From positions 1-64,000 of the forward strand of contig NZ_MSPP01000007.1 of the NCBI RefSeq assembly GCF_002150005.2: DNA of 64,000 nt, in the 5' to 3' direction. Under the pieces are notes generated by a model, which did not search any database, was not told where the DNA came from, and saw only the letters and a program-made list of their open reading frames with translations. A program made the position numbers and the translations under genes. Positions within the stretch are counted from its first letter, which is position 1. Each line of letters opens with the position of its first letter. This document shows, one piece after another, positions 26,739 to 36,930 of this stretch. The DNA comes from Marivivens niveibacter (GTDB taxonomy: Bacteria > Pseudomonadota > Alphaproteobacteria > Rhodobacterales > Rhodobacteraceae).

Positions 26739-27602
26739 TTAGGGGCGGTGAACTGGCGTCCAGTCGCGCATGCTTTTGCGGAACCAAGTGCGCTGCCGTT
26801 TGGCATACTGACGGCTTGCAATCACGGCGGCCTCGATCGCGTCTGGTAGTTCCATGCGGCCCTGAAGATAAGCGATCATTTCAGGTGCGCCGATCGCTTT
26901 GGATGACAGGCGGGCAGGGTCCCAATCATCTAACATGCTGCGCGCCTCATCCAGCGCACCCGCATCGATCATCAGGTCAAAGCGCTGGGCGATCCGGCTA
27001 TTCAGCCAATCCACATCTGTATGCATCACCAATGGCACAGCGTCAGCAATTGGCAACAATGGGGGCGGGGTGTCGTCTTGCCAATCGGCAATGGATCGGC
27101 CCGTGGCGCGTAAAACCTCCCATGCGCGTTGAACGCGGGCGCGGTTTTGCACATCAATGCGGGCGCGGGTTTTGTCGTCTAGATCCTCTAACAGATGGTC
27201 CAGCTCTATCTGATCGGCTTCTTCGCGGATTTCTGGCGGGGTCAAAGGAATGTCAGCCAACCCTTCGGTCAACGCTTTGAAATACAATCCCGTGCCGCCA
27301 ACAATGATCGGGCGCTGGGCACCCGTGAGGTAGGGCGCAACATCGCGCAGCCAGTTCCCAGTGGAATAATATGCATCATATGGCACATGTCCGTATAACG
27401 CATGATCTGCGCGTCCTAGGTCATGATCATCGGGGCGGGCGGTTAAGATTCGCCATCCGTCAAACACCTGTAGCGCGTCCGCATTGACGATTATGCCGCC
27501 CCGCGCCTCGGCGATTTGCAAAGCCAATTCCGATTTGCCGGACGCTGTGGGGCCAGCGATCAATACAGGGCGGTCATCAGGGATAGCGCTAAAATCGATC
27601 AC
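26739..27602 (-). CDS. miaA: tRNA dimethylallyltransferase
   Basis: About 287 residues. The P-loop is [15 protein letters not shown]; the DMAPP/tRNA motifs include [26 protein letters not shown] and the C-terminal [14 protein letters not shown]. MiaA adds the dimethylallyl group to A37 of tRNAs reading codons that begin with U. GTG at 27602 gives the family-typical N-terminus ([17 protein letters not shown]); longer in-frame starts at 27662 and 27680 would reach into the divergent pyrH leader. It is divergent from pyrH. Confidence 0.9.
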   Translation of the reverse strand: MIDFSAIPDDRPVLIAGPTASGKSELALQIAEARGGIIVNADALQVFDGWRILTARPDDHDLGRADHALYGHVPYDAYYSTGNWLRDVAPYLTGAQRPIIVGGTGLYFKALTEGLADIPLTPPEIREEADQIELDHLLEDLDDKTRARIDVQNRARVQRAWEVLRATGRSIADWQDDTPPPLLPIADAVPLVMHTDVDWLNSRIAQRFDLMIDAGALDEARSMLDDWDPARLSSKAIGAPEMIAYLQGRMELPDAIEAAVIASRQYAKRQRTWFRKSMRDWTPVHRP

Positions 27603-27718
27603 AGTTGCTTTCTTTCTTTTTGCGTCTTGGGGCAAAAATTCCGGTTTCCCACCATTGCACATTTGCCCCTTTTGGCGCATTTTCTCGGAAATTTACAGAC
27701 CAATGCGAGGACGCCCCC

Positions 27719-28444
27719 ATGAGCGAGACCAAAGACGTAAAGTTTAACCGGGTCATGCTCAAGATATCAGGCGAGGCGCTGATGGGTGACACCCAATTCG
27801 GTCTGCATCCGCCCACCGTTGAACGTATCGCCAAAGAGGTGAAAGCTGTTCACGACATGGGCGTTGAAATCTGTCTGGTGATCGGTGGCGGCAACATTTT
27901 CCGCGGTCTGTCCGGATCGGCGCAGGGTATGGAACGTACCACTGCCGACTACATGGGTATGTTGGCGACAGTGATGAATGCGCTGGCTATGCAGGGCGCG
28001 TTGGAATCGCTGGGCGTTTACACCCGCGTTATTTCGGCGATCCCAATGGATCAGGTTTGTGAACCATACATCCGCCGCCGCGCTGTACGCCATTTGGAAA
28101 AGAAACGCGTTTGTATCTTTGCGGCGGGTACGGGTAACCCGTATTTCACTACCGACACCGCTGCTGCGCTGCGTGCGACCGAAATGCAATGCGAAGCGAT
28201 CTTTATGGGCAAACAAGTTGATGGCATCTACGACAGCGATCCGAAAACCAACCCAGACGCAAAACGCTATGAAGACATTTCCTATGACGAAGTGCTGCGC
28301 GCGAACCTCAAAGTCGCCGATGCATCCGCGATTGCATTGTGCCGTGATAACAAAATGCCGCTGATTGTGTTCAACCTGAATGATCCCGGCGGTTTCAAGG
28401 GCGTCATGGCCGGTCAAGGCACCTACACCACCGTTCACACCTAA
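27719..28444 (+). CDS. pyrH: UMP kinase
   Basis: 241 residues, bacterial hexameric UMP kinase of the amino acid kinase fold. Characteristic segments are [41 protein letters not shown] and [17 protein letters not shown]. It makes UDP from UMP and ATP. The start at 27719 has GAGG upstream and fits family length. It opens the conserved pyrH-frr-uppS-cdsA-dxr-rseP order; the usual upstream rpsB-tsf pair is not here, and miaA is divergent instead. Confidence 0.95.
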   Translation: MSETKDVKFNRVMLKISGEALMGDTQFGLHPPTVERIAKEVKAVHDMGVEICLVIGGGNIFRGLSGSAQGMERTTADYMGMLATVMNALAMQGALESLGVYTRVISAIPMDQVCEPYIRRRAVRHLEKKRVCIFAAGTGNPYFTTDTAAALRATEMQCEAIFMGKQVDGIYDSDPKTNPDAKRYEDISYDEVLRANLKVADASAIALCRDNKMPLIVFNLNDPGGFKGVMAGQGTYTTVHT

Positions 28445-28559
28445 CGTATGGGCTGGGCCTGAAAAGGCACAGCTTTGCGCATTCGACCAAACATGAGTTG
28501 TGGCGCTGGGCGCCATGGCTTAAGTAGTCATCCAAACTTGCAAGCGACGAGACTGACAC

Positions 28560-29123
28560 ATGTCCGATGAATTCGAACTGGATACCGACGACCTGACACG
28601 CCGTATGGAAGGCGCAATTGCCGCACTACGCTCTGAATTCGCATCTTTGCGGACCGGCCGTGGCTCTGCCTCTATGCTGGATCCGATCATGGTTGATGCA
28701 TATGGCCAACCAACCCCACTGAACCAAGTCGGCACTGTTAACGTGCCTGAGCCGCGCATGGTTACCGTAAACGTGTGGGACAAAAGCATGGTCGGCAAAG
28801 TGGAAAAAGCGATCCGCGAATCCGGTCTGGGTATTAACCCACAGCTGAACGGCACAATTATCATGCTGCCGATCCCGGAGCTGAACGAAGAGCGCCGCCG
28901 CGAACTGGGCAAAGTAGCTGGCCAATACGCGGAACACGCCCGCGTTGCGATCCGCAACTTGCGCCGCGACGGCATGGATCAGGTGAAAAAAGCCAAAGGT
29001 GACGGCCTGTCCGAAGACGATCAAAAATTCTGGGAAGGCGAAGTTCAATTGCTGACCGACCAATTTATTAAAAAGATCGATGATCAGCTTGAGACAAAAC
29101 AAGCTGAAATCATGCAGGTCTAA
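28560..29123 (+). CDS. frr: Ribosome recycling factor
   Basis: 187 residues, standard length. The long three-helix bundle is visible ([20 protein letters not shown] at the start; [18 protein letters not shown] and [17 protein letters not shown] at the end), with the beta domain between ([19 protein letters not shown]). With EF-G it splits ribosomes after termination. 115 bases lie between pyrH and frr, without a visible terminator. Confidence 0.96.
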   Translation: MSDEFELDTDDLTRRMEGAIAALRSEFASLRTGRGSASMLDPIMVDAYGQPTPLNQVGTVNVPEPRMVTVNVWDKSMVGKVEKAIRESGLGINPQLNGTIIMLPIPELNEERRRELGKVAGQYAEHARVAIRNLRRDGMDQVKKAKGDGLSEDDQKFWEGEVQLLTDQFIKKIDDQLETKQAEIMQV

Positions 29124-29151
29124 GTACCGAGTATTGCCATTGGGGGCGTGT

Positions 29152-29883
29152 ATGACTGACAAAAAATCTGAAGACGCGCCCTCTGGCCCCAGACATGTGG
29201 CCATCATCATGGATGGGAATGGCCGCTGGGCCCAGAAACGCGGTCGCCCGCGTTTGTTCGGCCATCAGGCGGGTGCCCGCCGTGTCCGCGAAATCGTTGA
29301 GGCTTGCCCCGAAAACGGGGTGAAATATCTGACGATTTTTGCCTTTTCCACGGAAAACTGGAAACGGACCCAGACCGAAGTTGCTGGTCTGATGACGTTG
29401 TTCCGTCGTTACATCCAGAAAGAGGCGCACGACCTGCACAAAGCAGGCGTTCGCGTGCGTTTCATTGGTGACCGGATCAAATTAGACGACAAACTGGTGT
29501 GTCTGATGGATGATCTGGAACTGCTGACGTCGGGCAATGACAAATGTCACCTGACCATCGCGATCAACTATGGTGGTCGTGATGAGGTCACCCGCGCGGC
29601 AAAACGTATGGCCTATGAGGTTGAGCAGGGCCGTCTGCGTCACGAAGATGTGGATGCGGAAACCCTGTCCAAATTCTTAGACACCCATGTGTTGCCTGAC
29701 CCCGATCTAGTGATCCGCACCAGCGGCGAGGCCCGCATTTCTAATTTCCTGCTGTGGCAGTCGGCTTATTCCGAATACGAATTTGTAGATACGCTATGGC
29801 CTGATTTCACCGCCGAAGAATTCGGCAAGGTGGTCGGAAAATACGGAACACGTGACCGCCGCTTTGGCGGAGTGAAAGCATAA
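29152..29883 (+). CDS. uppS: Isoprenyl transferase (undecaprenyl diphosphate synthase)
   Basis: About 243 residues. The Z-type prenyltransferase signature is HVAIIMDGNGRWAQKRG (catalytic Asp), with the later motifs FAFSTENWKR and RTSGEARISNFLLWQSAYSE. It builds the C55 lipid carrier for peptidoglycan and O-antigen from IPP. The start at 29152 follows a GGGGG site; the frame is open upstream into frr. cdsA starts one base after the stop codon. Confidence 0.95.
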   Translation: MTDKKSEDAPSGPRHVAIIMDGNGRWAQKRGRPRLFGHQAGARRVREIVEACPENGVKYLTIFAFSTENWKRTQTEVAGLMTLFRRYIQKEAHDLHKAGVRVRFIGDRIKLDDKLVCLMDDLELLTSGNDKCHLTIAINYGGRDEVTRAAKRMAYEVEQGRLRHEDVDAETLSKFLDTHVLPDPDLVIRTSGEARISNFLLWQSAYSEYEFVDTLWPDFTAEEFGKVVGKYGTRDRRFGGVKA

Positions 29884-29884
29884 C

Positions 29885-30688
29885 GTGCGCGAAAAGATTA
29901 AAGACAAATGGCGTGACCTTGGGCCGCGCGTGGTATCGGGTTTGGCGCTTGCGGCGATTGGCGGCACAGCGTTCGTGCTGGGCGGCTTGGTCTTTTTGCT
30001 GTTCATTGCCATCTGTGCAGGTCTGATGGTGTGGGAAACGTCCCGCATGGCAGCGCCAGAAAAAACAAACCAAAACAAAATCTTGGGCGTCATAGCTGGC
30101 GTTGCTGTTTTCGCGGCAATCGTGCTGCCGATGTCCGCCGAAGGTCTGGTTTTTATCGCGGTTGCTGCCGCGGTTTACCTTAACGCAACGCGCGATCGTG
30201 TTTGGCTGTCGCTATATGCTTTGCTGGTGATGGTCGCTTGGGGCACCATGTGGTTCCTTCGCGAAGTGTCATTCGCCTATTCGGTTTGGCTGATTTGTGT
30301 TGTCGTCGCATCGGACGTTTTGGGCTATTTTGCGGGTCGCACGCTGGGCGGGCCGAAATTTTGGCCAGCGATCAGCCCCAAAAAGACATGGAGCGGCACA
30401 GTCGCAGGTTGGATCGGTGCAGCCCTTATCGGGTTTTGGTTTGCCAAAGGCGGCGTAGATAACGCATTGGCGCTAGCGATCACGTCGGTCTTTATGGCCT
30501 TTGCCGGCCAGATGGGTGACATCGTGGAAAGTGCGCTAAAGCGTCGGGCAGGGGTCAAAGACAGCTCTAACCTAATCCCTGGTCATGGTGGGCTTTTGGA
30601 CCGCTTTGACGCGTTGATGTTTGCAGCTATCATCATGGGCGGATTTTTGGCGGCCGTTGCGCCGTTCGTATCGGCCAAAGGGCACTGA
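29885..30688 (+). CDS. cdsA: Phosphatidate cytidylyltransferase
   Basis: 267 residues with a basic N-terminus and about seven TM helices. The CdsA signature lies near the C-terminus, KRRAGVKDSSNLIPGHGGLLDRFD. It makes CDP-diacylglycerol, the precursor of all phospholipids, in the inner membrane. It begins with GTG, one base after uppS. Its stop and the dxr start overlap as TGATG. Confidence 0.93.
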   Translation: MREKIKDKWRDLGPRVVSGLALAAIGGTAFVLGGLVFLLFIAICAGLMVWETSRMAAPEKTNQNKILGVIAGVAVFAAIVLPMSAEGLVFIAVAAAVYLNATRDRVWLSLYALLVMVAWGTMWFLREVSFAYSVWLICVVVASDVLGYFAGRTLGGPKFWPAISPKKTWSGTVAGWIGAALIGFWFAKGGVDNALALAITSVFMAFAGQMGDIVESALKRRAGVKDSSNLIPGHGGLLDRFDALMFAAIIMGGFLAAVAPFVSAKGH

Positions 30689-31857
30689 TGAAACGGATTT
30701 CGATTTTCGGCGCGACTGGCAGCATTGGCCAAAGCACGATTGACCTGATTAAACGCGATCAGGCGAATTACGACGTTGTGGCGTTGACCGGTGGTCGCAA
30801 TATCGCGCAGCTGGCCGATGATGCGAAATGTCTAAATGCGCAGATCGCCGTTACTTGTTACGATGATGAACTGCCCGCATTGCGCGATGCATTAGCGGGC
30901 ACTGGCATTGAATGTGCCGCAGGTACGCAGGCTGTCATTGATGCCGCAGATCGTCCTGTTGATTGGGTGATGTCATCGATTGTTGGTGCGGCAGGTCTGA
31001 CCCCTGGTTTGAACGCGCTGAAACAGGGTGCGACCTTGGCGCTGGCAAACAAAGAATCTTTGGTCACCGCTGGTCCGCTGCTGATGCAAACAGCGCGCGA
31101 TCATAACGCTACAATCCTACCCGTCGACAGTGAACACTCTGCCGTTTTTCAGGGCCTTGTAGGCGAAGATCAAGCTGCCGTTGAACGCGTGATTATCACA
31201 GCATCAGGCGGGGCGTTCCGTGATTGGCCGTTGGCCGATCTGGCAGGGGCAACGGTTGAACAAGCTAGTGCGCACCCCAATTGGGACATGGGCCAACGGA
31301 TTACCATTGATAGTGCGTCGATGTTTAATAAAGCGTTGGAAGTTATTGAGGCAAAAGAATTCTTTGGCTTCATCCCTTCGCAGATCGAAGTTGTCATTCA
31401 CCCCGAAAGCCTGATCCACGCGATGGTTGGTTTTCACGACGGCGCGCTGATGGCTCATGTTGGTGCGCCTGACATGCGGCACGCGATTGGCTATGCGCTG
31501 CATTGGCCCGATCGCAAACACCTGCCTGTCGACCGTTTGGATTTCAGCAAAATCAGTCAGATGACGTTCCGTGCGCCGGACGCAGACCGTTACCCTGCGC
31601 TGCCGTTAGCGTGGCGCGTGATGGAAACAGGTGGTTTGTCTGGTGCGGTATTCAACGCCGCCAAAGAACGCGCGCTTGACGGGTTTATTGATAGCCAGAT
31701 CGGTTTTTTGGATATGGCGCGGGTTGTTGAAAAAACGCTGGACCGTGTCGATATCGGAACAGACGGGCGTAATGCGCCTGCGGATTTGGATACCATCATG
31801 GCAGCGGACGCAGAAGCGCGCGCCAAAGCGACAGAAATAATGAAGGCAGTGGTCTAA
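30688..31857 (+). CDS. dxr: 1-deoxy-D-xylulose 5-phosphate reductoisomerase
   Basis: 389 residues. NADPH binding is marked by FGATGSIGQSTIDLI; the metal/substrate site by LPVDSEHSAVFQGL, and the flexible loop by SASMFNKALEVIEA. It makes 2-C-methyl-D-erythritol 4-phosphate, the committed step of the non-mevalonate isoprenoid route. It starts on the cdsA stop codon (TGATG), and rseP follows after one base. Confidence 0.96.
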   Translation: MKRISIFGATGSIGQSTIDLIKRDQANYDVVALTGGRNIAQLADDAKCLNAQIAVTCYDDELPALRDALAGTGIECAAGTQAVIDAADRPVDWVMSSIVGAAGLTPGLNALKQGATLALANKESLVTAGPLLMQTARDHNATILPVDSEHSAVFQGLVGEDQAAVERVIITASGGAFRDWPLADLAGATVEQASAHPNWDMGQRITIDSASMFNKALEVIEAKEFFGFIPSQIEVVIHPESLIHAMVGFHDGALMAHVGAPDMRHAIGYALHWPDRKHLPVDRLDFSKISQMTFRAPDADRYPALPLAWRVMETGGLSGAVFNAAKERALDGFIDSQIGFLDMARVVEKTLDRVDIGTDGRNAPADLDTIMAADAEARAKATEIMKAVV

Positions 31858-31858
31858 G

Positions 31859-33172
31859 ATGTCAGAATTTTTGCCCTTTTTCGGCAGCGCAGGTTTCACC
31901 ATTCTGGCATTCGTGATCGCCCTGTCGATCATCGTCGCGATCCATGAATACGGGCATTACATCGTCGGGCGTTGGTGCGGAATCGGCGCCGAGGTGTTTT
32001 CGCTGGGCTTTGGTCCTGTACTGATTTCGCGAACCGATAAACGCGGCACCCGTTGGCAGATCGCTGCGATCCCGTTGGGCGGCTACGTCAAATTTCTGGG
32101 CGATGCCAATGCTGCATCGGTGGGCGGCACCGCTGGTGGGCGCAACACGATGCTGGGCGCACCCGTTTGGGCACGCGCGGCAACTGTGGCCGCTGGACCA
32201 TTTTTCAATTTCATCCTGACTTTGGTGATTTTCACCGGCCTTGGTCTATGGGCGGGTAAAGCGACCGACCCTTTGACATTGCGCAGCGTTCCTGACCTGC
32301 CGCCATCTTATGTGCAGGAATTGGAAGTCGGCGATCAGATCATCGCGGTAGAAGATATCGACGCACGCTCTGTGGCGCAATTTGCGGCGGCATTGGATCA
32401 ACTGCCCATCCAGCAATCGCTGACCTACACGGTTGTGCGCGCTGACGTTCAAATGCAGGTGCAGGGGCCTTATCCGAACACGACCGCCGTTCTGTCCGTC
32501 ACTCATGATAGCGCCGCCGATAAAGCGGGCGTGCAAGAAGGAGACGTGATCACCGCGATCAATGGTCAGAATGTGTATGCATTTCCGCAAATGGTGGACA
32601 TCGTAAGCGCATCAAACGGTGATACGCTGGCGTTGGATATCTGGCGGAACGGCGAAATCGTTCAGTTGGAAGTCACCCCCCGCCGTACAGATTTGCCAAC
32701 TGCCGATGGTGGATTTGAAACCCGCTGGTTGATTGGCGTATCGGGCGGCATTTTCTTTGATCCCGAAACCGTGACCCCATCGATTTTCGAAGCGATCAGC
32801 GACGCATTTGCGCAGCTGTGGTACGTTTTGGAAACATCCGTATCTGCGATCTACCACATGATCGCGGGCCAGATTTCCACCTGTAACCTGTCCAGCCCTG
32901 TGGGCATCGCGCAGGCGTCGGGTGCGATGGCTGCGGCGGGGCTAACTGATTTCATCAGCTTTATCGGGTTCTTGTCCGCGGCCGTTGGATTGCTGAACCT
33001 ATTCCCGATCCCTGTTTTGGATGGCGGCCATTTGGTGTTCCACGCCTACGAGGCGATCACAGGTCGCAAACCCAGCGATGGCGCGATGCGTATTTTGATC
33101 GCGATTGGTTTGTCGTTGATCCTGACCATGACGCTGTTCGGGCTGATGAACGATCTGTTCCTTTGCCCCTGA
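31859..33172 (+). CDS. rseP: Site-2 intramembrane metalloprotease RseP
   Basis: 437 residues. The zinc site is IVAIHEYGHYIVGRW in the first TM, with the partner motif LLNLFPIPVLDGGHLV (LDG) in a later TM. One clear PDZ domain, and possibly a second, lie between (~130-300; DKAGVQEGDVITAINGQ). RseP releases membrane-bound anti-sigma factors and clears signal peptides. It is the last gene of the pyrH-rseP run before a small gene and terminator. Confidence 0.94.
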   Translation: MSEFLPFFGSAGFTILAFVIALSIIVAIHEYGHYIVGRWCGIGAEVFSLGFGPVLISRTDKRGTRWQIAAIPLGGYVKFLGDANAASVGGTAGGRNTMLGAPVWARAATVAAGPFFNFILTLVIFTGLGLWAGKATDPLTLRSVPDLPPSYVQELEVGDQIIAVEDIDARSVAQFAAALDQLPIQQSLTYTVVRADVQMQVQGPYPNTTAVLSVTHDSAADKAGVQEGDVITAINGQNVYAFPQMVDIVSASNGDTLALDIWRNGEIVQLEVTPRRTDLPTADGGFETRWLIGVSGGIFFDPETVTPSIFEAISDAFAQLWYVLETSVSAIYHMIAGQISTCNLSSPVGIAQASGAMAAAGLTDFISFIGFLSAAVGLLNLFPIPVLDGGHLVFHAYEAITGRKPSDGAMRILIAIGLSLILTMTLFGLMNDLFLCP

Positions 33173-33242
33173 CATTCCCTGATGCTGCCCAGATGTTGCC
33201 ACAATTGCGCGGCACATTTGGACCCAGATTAGGGAGTGCATC

Positions 33243-33374
33243 ATGCAAACGATTTCTGCTGGATATCAAAGTCTGTCTTTGCTGATCAATTTGAACTGGG
33301 ACCGCATCATGTATGTCGCTGCGATTGGCGGGGCACTATGGCTTGGGTCTGTGGTCACTCAGATCGTCCTGTAA
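33243..33374 (+). CDS. Small single-pass membrane protein (43 residues)
   Basis: The frame starts MQTISAGYQSLSLLINLNWD and has one TM helix (YVAAIGGALWLGSVVTQIVL, cut to its core) at the C-terminus. A TTAGGGAG ribosome-binding site lies 6 bases before the ATG, and a terminator follows within 40 bases, both supporting a genuine gene. It lies between rseP and bamA, in the direction of both. The function is unknown. Confidence 0.6.
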   Translation: MQTISAGYQSLSLLINLNWDRIMYVAAIGGALWLGSVVTQIVL

Positions 33375-33409
33375 CGGGTTTTTCGCCACATCTATCGGCA
33401 AACCGACGC

Positions 33410-33440
33410 ACGCACCCTAAATGGGTGCGTTCTTGTTTTT
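33410..33440 (+). terminator. Intrinsic terminator between rseP and bamA
   Basis: An 8-bp perfect stem (ACGCACCC at 33410-33417, GGGTGCGT at 33423-33430) with a 5-base loop, followed by TCTTGTTTTT. It separates the pyrH-rseP part from the bamA-lpxB part, so bamA must have its own promoter; TTGACA at 33439-33444 could be its -35 box. Confidence 0.85.
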
Positions 33441-33502
33441 GACAACGCGCATTATTGTGTTTAGGCAAGTTCCCAATGGGGACGTCTGAATTGGTTGGAT
33501 TA

Positions 33503-35842
33503 ATGCGCCTGAATACTTTGTTTGACAAAATGCCTTCGGGCAAAGCGATTTTGAAAATGACCGCGGTTGCGGGGATCGCCGCACTGACGGTTCAGCCGCT
33601 ACCGTCGCTGGCGCAAAACTTTGCCTTCAATTCCGTTTCGATCGAAGGGAATGCCCGTATCGAAGACGAAACGATCCTAAGCTATTTGGGCGTGGCCCAA
33701 GGCGAAGCTGTCACCGCCGCCCAATTGAACGACGCAGGGCAGCGTATTCGCGCAACGGGCCTGTTTGAAAACGTAGAGATCATTCCGCAAGGTAGCCAAT
33801 TGGTGATCCGCGTTACGGAATTTCCAACCGTTTTTCGCATCAATTTCGAAGGTAACTCGCGTCTAAAAGATGATGATTTGTTTGCGACCATCCGATCGAC
33901 CGAGCGCCGTATTTATAGCCCGACCGACGTAGAACAAGACGTTGCCGATATCACCGCTGCCTATGCCGCGTCTGGCCGTATCAACGCAGTTGTCACCCCG
34001 CGTATCATTCGTCTGCCCGATAACCGCGTTAACCTTGTATTTGAAATTTCGGAAAACGGCGTCACCGAAATCGAACGCATCGGTTTTGCTGGCAACCGTA
34101 CCTTTTCGGATCGTCGTTTGCGGAACGTTTTGACCACCAAACAGGCGGGTGCGCTGCGTACCTTTATCGGTCGTGACACCTATTCGCCCGAACGTTTGGA
34201 ATTCGACAAACAGGTTCTGACGGATTTTTATCAATCCCGCGGTTTCCCTGATTTTATCGTACAAGACGTAGCGGTTCAGCTGACAAGTGAACGTGACGCA
34301 TTCGTTGTCACCTATAACGTCGAAGAAGGTCAGCGCTATTCCATTGGTGGTGTTTCGGTCACATCTGAATTGAACGATGTGGTTGATCTGGCAGCGTTCA
34401 ACGATGTTATCCGTACCCGCAATGGTGATACCTATTCGCCTGTCAGCATCGAAAACGACATTTCCCGACTAGAGGATTTGGCAACCCGTCTGGGGATGCA
34501 GTTTGTTCAGGTTGAACCACGCATCGTCCGCAACGAGGCGAACCAAACGCTCGATCTGACCTTTGCGCTGGTACGTGGCGAACGCATTTTTGTGGAACGC
34601 ATCGATATCGAAGGTAACAACACCACATTAGACCGCGTTGTGCGTCAACAGTTCCGCGTTGTCGAAGGTGACCCATTCAACCCGCGCGCCATCCGTCAGG
34701 CGGCCGAACGTATCCGTTCGCTGGGCTTCTTTGCTAATGCGGCTGTGAATACCCGCCAAGGTTCAGCACCTGATCAGGTGGTTGTGGATGTTGACGTTGT
34801 CGAAGCGCCCACCGGATCGCTGTCGTTCGGTGCAAACTACAACACTGATGATGGTTTTGGTTTGCTTGCCTCTTTCCGCCAGTCCAATTTCTTGGGCCGT
34901 GGCCAGTCGCTGAACCTGTCTTTCTCGACCGCGGAAAGCAATAAATATTTCCAGCTTAGCTTTGCTGAACCTTACCTGTTGGGCCGTAACCTGCGCTTTG
35001 GTTTGGATACCAACTATGTGATTACCAACAACGAAGGTGCGGATTACGATACCGAAACCTTTACGTTCAAACCGTCACTGGGCTTTGCTGTTAGCGAACG
35101 CGGCAATTTGCAGACCTATGTGCAAACGCGTTACAGCGACATTACCAATGCTGTGAATGGCGAAGTCGCTCCTGAAACCTTTGCCGATAGCGAAGAAGAC
35201 GGACGTTGGACGCAATCCGTAGGCTACACCTATTCCTTCGACAGCCGCCGTGACGGTCTAGACGAAGAAACAGGGTATAAACTACGGTTTGGTCAAGAGT
35301 TTGGTTTTGGCGATACTCAGTTCGTTAAAACAACTGCCAGCGCGGGTGCAACGACATCGGTCCTGAACGACGCACTGACGCTGACGGCGACGGTCGAAGG
35401 TGGTTATCTACACTACAACAAAGGCGACAGTTCCATTGTCGACCGGTTCTTCTTGCGTGGCAGCCAGATGCGCGGCTTTAGCCTGTATGGTATGGGCCCC
35501 CGTTATTACGACGATAGCGGTGCGACGACGGTAAACGATAGCTTGGGTGGCAACGCATACGCCGTTGCCCGTCTAGAGGCTGAATTCCCACTTGGCTTGC
35601 CAGAAGAATACGGCATTTCGGGTGGTGCGTTTGTCGATTACGGATCGCTGTGGGATCCAGGCTTTGATTGTTCGGGTGCGAATTATTACTATTGTGATTT
35701 CACACCGCGTACGATTGCGGGTGTATCGATCTTTTGGGATACGCCAATCGGGCCGCTGCGTTTCAACTTTACCGAAGCTTTGGACGTTCAGGAATTTGAC
35801 GAAACCAAAGGCTTTGATGTGACGATCTCGACCAGCTTCTGA
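33503..35842 (+). CDS. bamA: Outer-membrane assembly factor BamA
   Basis: About 779 residues. After a signal peptide (ending PLPSLAQN) come five POTRA domains (~35-430) and a C-terminal 16-strand beta-barrel, with the conserved RGFSLYGMGPR-like loop-6 motif (MRGF) and a terminal Phe. It folds and inserts beta-barrel proteins into the outer membrane. Earlier in-frame starts exist at 33476 (ATG) and 33455 (TTG), but 33503 gives the best signal peptide. The stop overlaps the Skp start (TGATG). Confidence 0.95.
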   Translation: MRLNTLFDKMPSGKAILKMTAVAGIAALTVQPLPSLAQNFAFNSVSIEGNARIEDETILSYLGVAQGEAVTAAQLNDAGQRIRATGLFENVEIIPQGSQLVIRVTEFPTVFRINFEGNSRLKDDDLFATIRSTERRIYSPTDVEQDVADITAAYAASGRINAVVTPRIIRLPDNRVNLVFEISENGVTEIERIGFAGNRTFSDRRLRNVLTTKQAGALRTFIGRDTYSPERLEFDKQVLTDFYQSRGFPDFIVQDVAVQLTSERDAFVVTYNVEEGQRYSIGGVSVTSELNDVVDLAAFNDVIRTRNGDTYSPVSIENDISRLEDLATRLGMQFVQVEPRIVRNEANQTLDLTFALVRGERIFVERIDIEGNNTTLDRVVRQQFRVVEGDPFNPRAIRQAAERIRSLGFFANAAVNTRQGSAPDQVVVDVDVVEAPTGSLSFGANYNTDDGFGLLASFRQSNFLGRGQSLNLSFSTAESNKYFQLSFAEPYLLGRNLRFGLDTNYVITNNEGADYDTETFTFKPSLGFAVSERGNLQTYVQTRYSDITNAVNGEVAPETFADSEEDGRWTQSVGYTYSFDSRRDGLDEETGYKLRFGQEFGFGDTQFVKTTASAGATTSVLNDALTLTATVEGGYLHYNKGDSSIVDRFFLRGSQMRGFSLYGMGPRYYDDSGATTVNDSLGGNAYAVARLEAEFPLGLPEEYGISGGAFVDYGSLWDPGFDCSGANYYYCDFTPRTIAGVSIFWDTPIGPLRFNFTEALDVQEFDETKGFDVTISTSF

Positions 35843-36396
35843 TGCGGGGCTTTCGTGCATTGATTTTGGGTGCATGCCTTGCCATTGGGGCAGGGCATGT
35901 ATCTGCGCAAACCCAACCCGTACAGTTGCCGTCTTCGGTGTTGATCATCGACACAGAGCAGGTGTTTTCGGGCACAGCATATGGGCAGCGCATCATCGCC
36001 GAAGTACAGGTCAAAACCGAAGCCCAAAATGAAGAAAACCGCCAGATTGCTGACGCTCTGATTGAAGAAGAGCAAAGCATCGCAGCGCGGCGCGCCACCA
36101 TGACCCCCGAAGCCTTTCGTGCAGAGGCAGATGCCTTTGACGAAAAGGTGGTCGCAATCCGTCAGGCGCAAGATGCGAAAGAGGCTGACATTCAGGCCGA
36201 GCTAGACGCCCTGCGCCGTGCCTTTGACGATGATGTGCGCCCCATTTTGGGACAGATCATGCGTGAACGTGGTGCGACGGTCTTGATGGGGCGGCGCGAT
36301 GTGATCCTGTATTTCGGGGCAATTGATATTACCGATATCGCCATTGCGACAGTAGACGCGCAATTAGGTGACGGAACTGAAACGTCTGGTGAATGA
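35842..36396 (+). CDS. skp: OmpH/Skp-like periplasmic chaperone
   Basis: 184 residues. A signal peptide (RGFRALILGACLAIGAGHVSAQ) is followed by a Skp fold: a short beta part (VLIIDTEQVFSGTAYGQRI) and a long coiled coil (~60-140; EENRQIADALIEEEQSIAAR), closing with GATVLMGRRDVILYF. Skp holds unfolded outer-membrane proteins on the way to BamA. It starts on the bamA stop. In many genera lpxD comes next; here it does not, and fabZ follows after 66 bases. Confidence 0.88.
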   Translation: MRGFRALILGACLAIGAGHVSAQTQPVQLPSSVLIIDTEQVFSGTAYGQRIIAEVQVKTEAQNEENRQIADALIEEEQSIAARRATMTPEAFRAEADAFDEKVVAIRQAQDAKEADIQAELDALRRAFDDDVRPILGQIMRERGATVLMGRRDVILYFGAIDITDIAIATVDAQLGDGTETSGE

Positions 36397-36462
36397 CCCT
36401 ATCTTGCCCACTGGGCATTGAATTGTTAGTCACCACCAAAGGCCGCATTAAAGGACTATAGA

Positions 36463-36930
36463 ATGACCGAAGCTGTAACCATCGCCGACATTGATCTGAT
36501 CCAGCGTATTATCCCCCACCGCTATCCGTTCTTGTTGGTGGACAAAGTCGTCGACATCAACGGCACACAGTCCGGCAAAGGCATCAAAAACGTCACGATG
36601 AATGAACCGCATTTCACAGGCCATTTCCCTGGCAACCCTGTGATGCCTGGCGTTCTGATCATCGAAGCGATGGCACAAACTGCAGGTGTTATGGTTGGCG
36701 CAGGCATGGGCATGGAAGACAAGAACCTTCAGGTCTATTTCATGGCGATCGACGGCGTGAAATTCCGCCGTATGGTCAAACCGGGCGACGTTCTGGAAAT
36801 GCAGGTTGAAACGACCCGCGGTAAACCAGGTGCCAAGGTTTGGAAATTCAAAGGCGTTGCAACCGTTGATGGCGAAATGGCTGCCGAAGCTGAATTCACA
36901 GCAATGATGGACATGAGCAAATCCGAATGA
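36463..36930 (+). CDS. fabZ: 3-hydroxyacyl-ACP dehydratase FabZ
   Basis: 155 residues, hotdog fold. The active-site His lies in [21 protein letters not shown] with the acidic partner in the following helix, and the entry motif [13 protein letters not shown] is present. It dehydrates 3-hydroxyacyl-ACP in fatty acid synthesis; here it stands beside lpxA, with which it competes for 3-hydroxyacyl-ACP. It overlaps lpxA by 4 bases (ATGA). Confidence 0.95.
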   Translation: MTEAVTIADIDLIQRIIPHRYPFLLVDKVVDINGTQSGKGIKNVTMNEPHFTGHFPGNPVMPGVLIIEAMAQTAGVMVGAGMGMEDKNLQVYFMAIDGVKFRRMVKPGDVLEMQVETTRGKPGAKVWKFKGVATVDGEMAAEAEFTAMMDMSKSE

